DNA of 64,000 nucleotides, taken from the NCBI GenBank assembly GCA_050013875.1, contig JBEKEK010000007.1, forward strand, positions 30,771 through 94,770, in the 5' to 3' direction. Position 1 is the stretch's first letter. Each line of letters starts with the position of its first letter. The notes under the pieces were generated by a model. That model saw only the letters and a program-made list of their open reading frames with translations. It was not told the origin of the DNA and searched no databases. This document shows positions 48,807 through 55,785 of this stretch, in pieces. The position numbers and the translations under genes are program-made. Origin of the DNA: Trebonia sp050013875. GTDB taxonomy: Bacteria; Actinomycetota; Actinomycetes; Streptosporangiales; Streptosporangiaceae.

Positions 48807-50345
48807 TCAGCCTTCCGTCTTGGTCAACTGCCACTGCCAGTTGGGCCCCCGCGTCAGCACGCCTTCCACGCGGAGTTCGTCAAGCTCGAGCACGATCTCC
48901 CGGCCGTCGTCGTTCCCAAGCGCGTCCATGATCTCGCGGAAGTACAGCGGCCCGTCTTGCAGGGCTTCGCGGACGCTGGCGGCGCGGCGCTCACGGCTTA
49001 CCCGCGGCGGCGTCGGGCGCCAGTTCTCCATCGAGTCACCGGGGAGCCCGGCCGTGGCGTCCAAGCCCACCTTGGAGACAGTCCCGCTTTCTGAGACCGT
49101 CGGATCAGAGTAGAACCCGGGGAAGCCCTCGGCCACCACCAGGTCGCGGTCCGCGCGGAAACGCGTGGACAGTGCCCATTCCACGTCGGCGTCGCTGCGC
49201 ACGTCGATGTCGGAGTCCACCACAACGACGTGCTTCATGCCCGGCAGCGCGAAAAGCGCGGAGATCACGGCGCGGGCCTGGCCCGGCGCCGCGGCGGAGT
49301 CGATCGCCACGCGGACGTGCTGCCCGGTCGTCACACCGTCCACCGCGTGCACCGCGGTCGGCTCGATCCGCACGGCCAGCAGTGCCCGCCGTACCGCGGA
49401 CTCCGTGTGCAGGGCCCCGACGGGCGTCGCCTCCATCCGCGCCATGTTCCTGCCGCCGTGCAGGACGCTCTGGTGCAGCACGTCGCGGCGCATCGCGATG
49501 GCGGTGACGTGGAATACCGGGTCGATGTGCGCGGTGCCGTAGAACCCCCAGAACTCGCCGTAGGGCCCGTCCAGCTCGGTGTAACCGAGTTCGTCCAGGT
49601 AGCCTTCGATGATCATCTCGGCGTCGGCGGGGGCCGGAACGCCGTTGGTGGCCCCGCGCACCATCGGCAGGGCAGCGCCGCGCAAGGTCGCCACCAGGTC
49701 GAACTCATCACCTGGCCGACGCGAAGTGGCGGCGAGGTAGGACGTGGGATGGGAGCCGATGGCGAAGCTGATGGGGAGCCGCTCGCCCCGCTCCACGCAC
49801 GCCCGGTACGTGAGCTTCAGGTCGGAGGGCGCGGTGAGGTTTGTCGTCAGGTGCTTGCGGCCGCGCAGCATCATCCTCCGGCAGCCGACGTTGTGTTTCC
49901 CCGTGGCGGGATCGACGGAGAAGTCGATCGCGGACGAGATGTAGGGGCCGCCGTCCAGATCGTGCTGTAGGTGGAAGGGCAGCTTGGTCAGATCGATGTC
50001 ATCGCCGGTCAAGACGACCTCGTGGACGGGCGCGTCCGACGAGGACACTTCGAAGTGTTTCTGCGGATTGGCCAGACGGTGCTCGTATTCGCGCAGGCTG
50101 TCTTTTTCCTCGACCCCCAGGGCGATGGCCAGGCGCCGTCGCGACCCCATCACTCCGGCCACAAGCTCCAGTTGCTCGGGTCCGGCCTTACGGAAAAGCA
50201 CCGCCTTGTCCGACGTCTCGATGATGGAACTGAGATCGGCGAGCGCCACGGGCTCATCGTGCGCCTCCACCTCGCCGAGTTCCGTCAGTTGCTCCACGAG
50301 ACGCCGCAGTCGGAAACGCTCAAGATCAAGATCATGTGTGCTCAT
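48807..50345 (-). CDS. UbiD-family decarboxylase with C-terminal extra domain
   Basis: 512 residues. UbiD features: the prenyl-FMN/Mn region SSAIDFSVDPATGKHNVGCR, then RMMLRGRKHL, FAIGSHPTSYLAA, GAALPMVRGATNGVPAPADA, and the catalytic Glu region YTELDGPYGEFWGFYG. It decarboxylates or carboxylates aromatic or unsaturated acids with prenylated FMN. The last about 60 residues (REALQDGPLYFREIMDALG to NWQWQLTK) look like a small winged-helix domain, not usual for the family. It follows ubiX-like and flavin reductase genes in one operon. Confidence 0.92.
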   Translation of the reverse strand: MSTHDLDLERFRLRRLVEQLTELGEVEAHDEPVALADLSSIIETSDKAVLFRKAGPEQLELVAGVMGSRRRLAIALGVEEKDSLREYEHRLANPQKHFEVSSSDAPVHEVVLTGDDIDLTKLPFHLQHDLDGGPYISSAIDFSVDPATGKHNVGCRRMMLRGRKHLTTNLTAPSDLKLTYRACVERGERLPISFAIGSHPTSYLAATSRRPGDEFDLVATLRGAALPMVRGATNGVPAPADAEMIIEGYLDELGYTELDGPYGEFWGFYGTAHIDPVFHVTAIAMRRDVLHQSVLHGGRNMARMEATPVGALHTESAVRRALLAVRIEPTAVHAVDGVTTGQHVRVAIDSAAAPGQARAVISALFALPGMKHVVVVDSDIDVRSDADVEWALSTRFRADRDLVVAEGFPGFYSDPTVSESGTVSKVGLDATAGLPGDSMENWRPTPPRVSRERRAASVREALQDGPLYFREIMDALGNDDGREIVLELDELRVEGVLTRGPNWQWQLTKTEG

Positions 50346-50355
50346 GTCTCCGCTT

Positions 50356-50391
50356 TCTTTCTAGCTGGGGGTGTCTTTCTAGCTGGGGGTG
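50356..50391. repeat. 18-bp tandem duplication over the UbiX stop
   Basis: TCTTTCTAGCTGGGGGTG occurs twice head to tail (50356-50373, 50374-50391). It covers the stop codon of the UbiX gene (TAG at 50379-50381) and leaves a second in-frame copy of that codon sequence in the spacer to UbiD. Confidence 0.85.
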
Positions 50392-51110
50392 GCTTCTGTG
50401 GTCTCCGGTTCAGCCGACGTGGTCTCGGCCTCGACGGATGCGTTCCCTGCCTCGTGCGCCCCTGTCCTGTCTGCGCTGGCGCCGGTTCTCCGGTTGGCGC
50501 GAGCGCGCCGGGCGGCCTGCTGACTGCCCTCCCAGCGCCGCACGGCACCGGCGTCCAGGCCGAGCAGGTCGAAGACGCGCCCGACGGTCTGGTCGACGAT
50601 GTCGTCAACCGTCTGCGGATGGTGATAAAAGGCGGGCACTGGCGGCACGATGATGCCGCCCGCCGCCGTCACCTCGGTCATCAGGCGAAGGTGGGACAGG
50701 TGCAGCGGCGTCTCCCGGACGACGAGCACGAGCCTGCGGCGTTCCTTCAGCGCGACGTCGGCGGCACGCACCACCAGGTTGTCGTCGTAACAGTTGGCGA
50801 CGCCGGACAGCGTCTTGATGCTGCAGGGGATCACGACCATGCCGTCCGTGCGGTACGAGCCGCTGGAGATCGGCGCGGCGAGGTCGTCTTCGTGGTACAC
50901 CACGTCGGCCAGTTTCATGACCGCGGCGGCGTCGGTCGCCGTCTCGTACGCGAGCGTCTTGCGCCCCCCCGCTGTGATGATCAGGTGCGTCTCGACCTCG
51001 GGCAGGCCGCGCAGCATCTCGACGGCGCGCACGCCGTAGGCGACGCCCGACGCACCCGTGATGGCCACGACGATCCGGCGCCGGCCGGCAGCACCTGGTG
51101 CGTGCGTCAT
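50379..51110 (-). CDS. UbiX-type flavin prenyltransferase
   Basis: About 243 residues from ATG 51110. It shows RRIVVAITGASGVAYGVRAV (FMN phosphate loop), SGSYRTDGMVVIPCSIKTLS, KERRRLVLVVRETPLHLSHL and PPVPAFYHHPQTVDDIVD, all hallmarks of the enzyme that attaches a prenyl group to reduced FMN to make the UbiD cofactor. The C-terminus carries about 50 extra Ala/Glu/Thr-rich residues. The start overlaps the flavin reductase stop by 4 bases, tying cofactor reduction to prenylation. Confidence 0.93.
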   Translation of the reverse strand: MTHAPGAAGRRRIVVAITGASGVAYGVRAVEMLRGLPEVETHLIITAGGRKTLAYETATDAAAVMKLADVVYHEDDLAAPISSGSYRTDGMVVIPCSIKTLSGVANCYDDNLVVRAADVALKERRRLVLVVRETPLHLSHLRLMTEVTAAGGIIVPPVPAFYHHPQTVDDIVDQTVGRVFDLLGLDAGAVRRWEGSQQAARRARANRRTGASADRTGAHEAGNASVEAETTSAEPETTEATPS

Positions 51111-51604
51111 CCGCCAGCCTCCCGCAGCCCCCACAGGTGGCCGTCGTAGTGAACGACCGGCCGTCCCTCGTCGTCGGCGGACCCCCACGCGACCCGGCCG
51201 ACCACGATGTCGTGACCTCCAAATGGATAGATGTCCTTGACCTCGCACTCGAACGACGCCACGCAGCCGTCAAGCACCGGGAGGCCGTACACGGGACCCG
51301 GCGAGAACGGCACGCCTGAGAAGCGCGCACCCGGCTCAGGGGATCTGGCCGCGAACTTGCCGACGTGCGCCTTCTGCTCCTCGCTGAGCACGTTCACGCC
51401 GAACCACCCCACCGCTCCGACGAGCTCACGGGTACGCCCGCCGGCCTGCAGCGTGGTCAACAGCAACGGCGGTGCCGCATGCTCCGCCCAGGCCATGCCG
51501 GTGCACCCGTGCGGCCGGCCATCATCGGACGTCGTAATGACCGCCACCGCGACAGCGAGCCTGCCGAAACCCGCCCGGATCGCCCGGGCCCCATCATCGG
51601 TCAC
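51107..51604 (-). CDS. Flavin reductase domain protein (HpaC/RutF-like)
   Basis: 165 residues of the FMN-binding split barrel: LAVAVAVITTSDDGRPHGCT with MAWAEHAAPPLLLTTLQAGG, GWFGVNVLSEEQ, and a C-terminal HDIVVGRVAWGSA...VVHYDGHLWGL. This family reduces FMN with NAD(P)H. As first gene of the operon with UbiX and UbiD it probably supplies FMNH2 for prenylation. The 258-base spacer upstream contains the operon promoter region and one copy of the 58-bp element. Confidence 0.92.
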   Translation of the reverse strand: MTDDGARAIRAGFGRLAVAVAVITTSDDGRPHGCTGMAWAEHAAPPLLLTTLQAGGRTRELVGAVGWFGVNVLSEEQKAHVGKFAARSPEPGARFSGVPFSPGPVYGLPVLDGCVASFECEVKDIYPFGGHDIVVGRVAWGSADDEGRPVVHYDGHLWGLREAGG

Positions 51605-51795
51605 CGGGCCAGTTCACCTATCCGGCGTAGCCGCAATTTACCCGAATAAGTCACCAAATGGGGCACAGGTAATGATCTTAGAGTAAGAATGGCAGCTACG
51701 GGTGAGTAATGTGCGATCCGCCGTGAATTCGAGGACAGCGATCGCATAGAGCCCGCCAACTCGCCGCCGCGGCTTACCTGCATCGGCCGCCTTAT

Positions 51796-51853
51796 GAACC
51801 ATAACCATTTCGCAATGATATGCCGAGGTATATGAATGTCCGATGGTTGGGTT
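51796..51853 (-). repeat. 58-bp element, copy A (inverted relative to copy B)
   Basis: Read on the minus strand it starts AACCCAACCATCGGACATTC and ends GAAATGGTTATGGTTC. It matches copy B at 55621-55678 at 47 of 58 positions by my alignment, without gaps. It points toward the flavin reductase-UbiX-UbiD operon, about 190 bases upstream of its first start codon, and abuts the 3' end of the transporter operon. Its centre ATATRCCTCGRCATAT is a near-dyad. Confidence 0.85.
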
Positions 51854-51862
51854 TCGCTGCGG

Positions 51863-52741
51863 TTACTGGCCGGCGGGGGTGGCGTGCCGCCACGCCAGGA
51901 CGTGATGTTCAAGAAGGCTGAATGCCGCGTTGAGCAGCAGGCCGAGCAGGCCGAGCAGCACGATCACGGCCCACATGCCGGGCACGTTGAAGAGCGACTG
52001 GTCCTGGAGCATCTCGCGGCCGATGCCGTTCGTGCTGCCGACGAACTCCGAGACGATCATCATGACCAGGGCGATCGCCAGGCTCAGCCGGAGGCCGGCG
52101 AGGATCTTGGGGGCGGCGCTCGGCAGGATAATGCGGACCAGCCGCGTGACGGGCGGGATGCGGAAGGCGCGCGCCGTTTCGAGGTGGCCCGGGTGGACGT
52201 GCCGTGCGCCGTCGATGGAGTTGATCAGTACCGGCCAGATAACGCCGAAGATGATCGCCGCGAGTTCCATCGGCGTGCCGATGTTGAACACGAACAGGAA
52301 CACCGGCACCAGGACGGGCGGCGGGACCGCCCTGGCGAAGTGGACGACGGGCTCGGTGAGGTCGGCCAGCAGCGGCAGCCGGCCGATCGCCACGCCGAGC
52401 GCGATCCCGGCAAAGGCGGCGATGACCCAGCCGACAAGCATGCGGGTGACGCTTGGCACCAGGTTGGCGGTCGCGTCGGGGGTGAGCCACAGGTGGCTGG
52501 CCGGACCGGAGAACCATTGGTGGTACATCGAAGGCACGATCGTGGATGGCGGCAGGAAAAAGGGGCTATTCGCCGCCTCGGTGGCGAACTGCCAGGCCGC
52601 AACGGCGGCCGCCAGCACGAGCAGCCGCAGCGTCGCCGCGAGCAGGCCGCGGTTCACGGCTCGCGTTCGGTCGGCCGCCGGGCGGCCCGCGGGCGGGCGG
52701 CCCGGTCGCCGCGCTGCGGGGATGGTCATGGGCCGGCTCAC
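51863..52741 (-). CDS. ABC-importer permease (SsuC/TauC type)
   Basis: 292 residues from GTG 52741, which overlaps the previous gene's stop (GTGA). A Pro/Arg-rich start is followed by about six helices. The coupling motif of nitrate/sulfonate/taurine permeases is seen as ETARAFRIPPVTRLVRIILP followed by SAAPKILAGLRLSLAIAL, and AIGRLPLLADLTEPVVHFAR matches the family. It works with the second permease as a heterodimer. Confidence 0.9.
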   Translation of the reverse strand: MSRPMTIPAARRPGRPPAGRPAADRTRAVNRGLLAATLRLLVLAAAVAAWQFATEAANSPFFLPPSTIVPSMYHQWFSGPASHLWLTPDATANLVPSVTRMLVGWVIAAFAGIALGVAIGRLPLLADLTEPVVHFARAVPPPVLVPVFLFVFNIGTPMELAAIIFGVIWPVLINSIDGARHVHPGHLETARAFRIPPVTRLVRIILPSAAPKILAGLRLSLAIALVMMIVSEFVGSTNGIGREMLQDQSLFNVPGMWAVIVLLGLLGLLLNAAFSLLEHHVLAWRHATPAGQ

Positions 52742-53529
52742 AACTGCCCGTCGGCGGTGGCGGTCAGCGCGAAGTGCCAGCGGAACAGCCGCCGCTCCGC
52801 CGCGGCGAACACACCGTTGACGGCCAGGCCGATCAGTCCCGTCCACACGGCTACCGCGATCATGACGGCCATGTCCCCCGCTCCGTTCTCCTCCTGGGCC
52901 GCGAACGCGCCGATGCCGGCCATCCCAGTGCCGATGAGCTCGACGGCGACGGCGACCACGAACGCGAACGACGCGGCGACCCGCACACCGGTGGCGATGA
53001 ACGGCGCCGCGCTCGGCAGCGACACCAGGCGCGCGACGGACAGCGGGCCGAAGCCGAAGGAGCGCAGCGTCTCCGTGGCCAGCGGATCGACGTTCCTCAC
53101 CCCGTAGACCGTGTTGATCAGCACCGGCCACACGGACGCGAACACGACGACCGCTATCTCGGTGCGCTGGTTGTCCTGGACGATCAGCAGGACAAGCGGA
53201 ACGAGCACGACCGCGGGAACCGGCCGTACGAACTCGATTACCGGCTGCACCGCGGCTTCGGCCAGGGGCAGCGTGCCGAGCAGCAGGCCCACGGGCACGG
53301 CGATGACGACCGCGATCACCATCGCCTCCGCCCATGCCTGCATGGTGGAGCCGACGCTGGCCAGGAACGAACCGTTCCTGGCCAGGTCGGCGGCACTGCC
53401 GAGCACCGCGGACGGCAGCGGGAAGGTGGCCGGGCTTACCCGGCCGCCCCACAGGGCCAGCTGCGCGGCGCCGAACAGCAGGACCAGCCCGGCCGCGCCG
53501 CGGTAAACCCTGTGCAGGACGGCGGGCAT
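52738..53529 (-). CDS. ABC-importer permease (SsuC/TauC type)
   Basis: 263 residues starting MPAVLHRVYRGAAGL at ATG 53529, which shares one base with the stop of the binding-protein gene (TGATG). About six helices; the coupling motif is LATETLRSFGFGPLSVARLV followed by SLPSAAPFIATGVR. It pairs with the second permease. Importers of this class often use one permease gene, so two distinct ones point to a heterodimeric channel. Confidence 0.9.
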   Translation of the reverse strand: MPAVLHRVYRGAAGLVLLFGAAQLALWGGRVSPATFPLPSAVLGSAADLARNGSFLASVGSTMQAWAEAMVIAVVIAVPVGLLLGTLPLAEAAVQPVIEFVRPVPAVVLVPLVLLIVQDNQRTEIAVVVFASVWPVLINTVYGVRNVDPLATETLRSFGFGPLSVARLVSLPSAAPFIATGVRVAASFAFVVAVAVELIGTGMAGIGAFAAQEENGAGDMAVMIAVAVWTGLIGLAVNGVFAAAERRLFRWHFALTATADGQL

Positions 53530-54533
53530 CAGCTCTCCGAGCCCGCCAGGGGATCGTACATGGCCTTGACGTCGAAGTTCTTCGGCAGTTCGCCAAGCCG
53601 CTCTATCGTGTCGGCCACCCGCTCCATCCGGGTCAGGCTGAGCGTCGTGTTCCACTGGTCCAGGGTGATGACCTTGGCTATCGCCGGCGACATCGTCGGG
53701 ATGAACTTGGGCAGCTCACTCCGGACGTAGCTGGGGTTGGTGGCGGCGACCTGGTTCGCCTCGCCCATCGCGCGCTGGAAGGCGGCCACGGTCTTCGGGT
53801 ACTTCTGCGCGAAGGAGGCCGTGGTGCCCCAGCATGACTGCGGGAAGCCGGTCAGCGGGCCGCTCATCATGTCAACGAGGATCCGGTCACCCGCGGCGGC
53901 CTCCGCGGCCGTGATGAACGGCTCGGTCGTGAAGGCGGCATCGACCTCGCCCTTGGCGAGCGCCTGCTGCGCGGCGGAGAAGGGCAGCACCACGCTCGTG
54001 ACGTCCGCGGTCGACATGTGGTAAGGCGCCAGCAGGACGTCGAGGGCCATCGCGCCGAAGTTGAAACCTGGTGCTGGGAAGGAGACCTTCTTGCCCTTGA
54101 GCTGCGAAATTGACGAGAGCTTCGAGTTCTTCGCCACCAGCAGGACGAAGTCGTCGGGCGACGCCTGCGTATTGTCGGCCACGATCCGCAGGTTCAGGTT
54201 GGGAACCGACTTCTCCGCCTCGAACATGCCCACGTAGTTCTCCATGCCGAAGTTCATGGTGTGGCTGAGCAGGCCGGTCGTCGCCTGGTTGGTCGTCGTC
54301 ATGTCGATGAGCTTGACATTGAGCCCCTGCTGCTTGAAGAAGCCCTTGTCCTCGGCGATCTGCAGGGTAACGGAGTCCGCGGTCGGCAGGACGCCGATCG
54401 TGATGTTGGACAGTTCCGGCGCACTGCTTGAGCCGCTGCTCGCGCTGGATCCGGAACTGCACGCGGTGATGCCAACAGTGAGCCCGGCTATTGCGAGTAC
54501 GAGCGCTCTTTGGCATATACGCGAGGCTTTCAT
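53529..54533 (-). CDS. ABC-importer substrate-binding lipoprotein (NMT1/SsuA-like)
   Basis: 334 residues with a lipoprotein signal (GLTVGITACSSGSS, lipid Cys near 25). The binding domain shows the SsuA/NMT1 pattern: ITIGVLPTADSVTLQIAEDK, GFFKQQGLNVKLIDM, KGKKVSFPAPGFNFGAMALD, KGEVDAAFTTEPFITAAEAA. This group binds sulfonates, nitrate, pyrimidine precursors and aromatic acids such as phthalate. Beside UbiD/UbiX an aromatic carboxylate is a reasonable guess. GGAGG precedes the ATG. Confidence 0.9.
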   Translation of the reverse strand: MKASRICQRALVLAIAGLTVGITACSSGSSASSGSSSAPELSNITIGVLPTADSVTLQIAEDKGFFKQQGLNVKLIDMTTTNQATTGLLSHTMNFGMENYVGMFEAEKSVPNLNLRIVADNTQASPDDFVLLVAKNSKLSSISQLKGKKVSFPAPGFNFGAMALDVLLAPYHMSTADVTSVVLPFSAAQQALAKGEVDAAFTTEPFITAAEAAAGDRILVDMMSGPLTGFPQSCWGTTASFAQKYPKTVAAFQRAMGEANQVAATNPSYVRSELPKFIPTMSPAIAKVITLDQWNTTLSLTRMERVADTIERLGELPKNFDVKAMYDPLAGSES

Positions 54534-54540
54534 TATCCTC

Positions 54541-54574
54541 CTATTGTTTTAATTCTTCTATTGTTTTAATTCTT
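54541..54574. repeat. 17-bp tandem duplication upstream of the binding-protein gene
   Basis: CTATTGTTTTAATTCTT occurs twice head to tail (54541-54557, 54558-54574). It is AT-rich in a GC-rich context and begins within the leader just upstream of the ribosome-binding site of the binding-protein gene. Confidence 0.85.
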
Positions 54575-54637
54575 CGTAACCGAGGTGGAACAGTTAACCC
54601 AGGCCTGCTGGGCGGTGGGGTGATACGGCCCGGCGGG

Positions 54638-55423
54638 TCAGCAGGGCTCGGGCTGCTTGGACGCGCGGACGAGGCGGCTCACCTCCGCGCGCAACCGCGC
54701 GAACTCGCGTAGTTCCTTGGTGGCGATCTGGTCCCTCGGCGCGGGCAGCCCCACCGGCAGGTCGGCCACGACCCGGCCGGGTCCGTGGCTGAGCACCACG
54801 ACCCGGTCGCCGGTGTAGACGCTCTCGTCGATGTCATGCGTGACGAGCAGGATCGTGATGCTCCGCTCCGCCCGCATCCGCAGCACCAGGTCCTCCAGGT
54901 CCTCCCGCATCTGCGCGTCCATCGAGCCGAAGGGCTCGTCCATCAGGAGAAGCACCGGGTCGCAGGCGAGCGCCCGGGCGATGGCGACCCGCTGCTGCAT
55001 GCCGCCGGAGAGTTGCCACGGATACCGGTCGGCGAAGCCCGCCAGGCCGACCGACTCAAGGGCGGCCAGTGCGCTCTGGCGCCGGACGGCGCGGCGCTCT
55101 GTACGTCGCAATGGCAGCGCCACGTTGTCGGCGACGGTCAGCCACGGGTAGAGCGAACGGCTGTAATCCTGGAAGATCACCGCGAGGCGGTCGGGAACCC
55201 TGGTCACGACCGCACCGTCAAGCACTACCCGCCCGCTCGTCGGCGGCAGCAGGCCTGCCACGCAGCGCAGCAGGGTGGACTTTCCGCACCCGGATGGGCC
55301 GACGATCGTCACTAGTTCCCCGTCGGCCACCTGAAGGGTGACGTCGGCGATCGCCAGGTGAGACCCGTAGCCCCGGGTCAGGCCAGTTACCTCGAGCACC
55401 AGACTCCTTGTCCGCCCCGCCAC
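54638..55423 (-). CDS. ABC-importer ATPase (SsuB/TauB type)
   Basis: 261 residues. Walker A IVGPSGCGKSTLLRCVAG, Q-loop VIFQDYSRSLYPWLTV, signature QLSGGMQQRVAIARALACDP, Walker B LLLMDEPFGSMDAQ and the switch His in VTHDIDESVYTGDRV are all present. The pattern fits nitrate/sulfonate/taurine importers. It is the first gene of the transporter operon, 104 bases before the binding-protein gene, and lies downstream of a 23-bp tandem repeat. Confidence 0.93.
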   Translation of the reverse strand: MAGRTRSLVLEVTGLTRGYGSHLAIADVTLQVADGELVTIVGPSGCGKSTLLRCVAGLLPPTSGRVVLDGAVVTRVPDRLAVIFQDYSRSLYPWLTVADNVALPLRRTERRAVRRQSALAALESVGLAGFADRYPWQLSGGMQQRVAIARALACDPVLLLMDEPFGSMDAQMREDLEDLVLRMRAERSITILLVTHDIDESVYTGDRVVVLSHGPGRVVADLPVGLPAPRDQIATKELREFARLRAEVSRLVRASKQPEPC

Positions 55424-55486
55424 TTATGCGATTGCGCATTTGTGAATCGCATGGACCACCTGCAAACACTCGCCTGCGTTTACAAC

Positions 55487-55532
55487 CTTGTATTGATAGG
55501 CATTCATGACTTGTATTGATAGGCATTCATGA
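55487..55532. repeat. 23-bp tandem direct repeat upstream of the ABC importer operon
   Basis: CTTGTATTGATAGGCATTCATGA (in parts: CTTGTATTGATAGG then CATTCATGA) occurs twice without spacer at 55487-55509 and 55510-55532. It starts 64 bases upstream of the ATPase start, where it could duplicate an operator or promoter element. Confidence 0.9.
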
Positions 55533-55620
55533 CCAATTGGCGGCATCTGACCACCGCCAGGGTCAGAGATTACCTAAGCGCCGCACTGCACATGCCTTAC
55601 GAGTTGCGAACGTCCTGCTT

Positions 55621-55678
55621 AACCTAACCATCGGATTTTAATATGCCTCGACATATCATTACCGAATGATTATAGTTC
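55621..55678 (+). repeat. 58-bp element, copy B
   Basis: Starts AACCTAACCATCGGATTTTA and ends ACCGAATGATTATAGTTC. It matches the minus strand of 51796-51853 over its whole length (47 of 58 bases). It points toward the CvnA-like gene, about 108 bases upstream of its likely start. The centre ATATGCCTCGACATAT is an imperfect dyad. Confidence 0.85.
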
Positions 55679-55785
55679 GCGAATTAACGATTCATGCATC
55701 GTGCGCATGCTTAGATTTGCAACTGCAGTTTTGGAGTGACCACCCGGGGTTCCGGGACCTCGATTCGTCGCTCTTTAAAGGACCC

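Larger units (their letters stand above)
55424..55785. other. Divergent control region between ABC importer and CvnA-like kinase
   Basis: About 360 AT-rich bases with no gene. It contains the 23-bp tandem repeat (55487-55532) on the transporter side and copy B of the 58-bp element (55621-55678) on the kinase side. The promoters of both operons must lie here. Confidence 0.6.

Noticed and set aside
51796..55678. Importer block as an insertion sequence or transposon
   Set aside because: No transposase or resolvase is encoded between the 58-bp inverted elements and I saw no target-site duplication, so I report the repeats without calling a mobile element.
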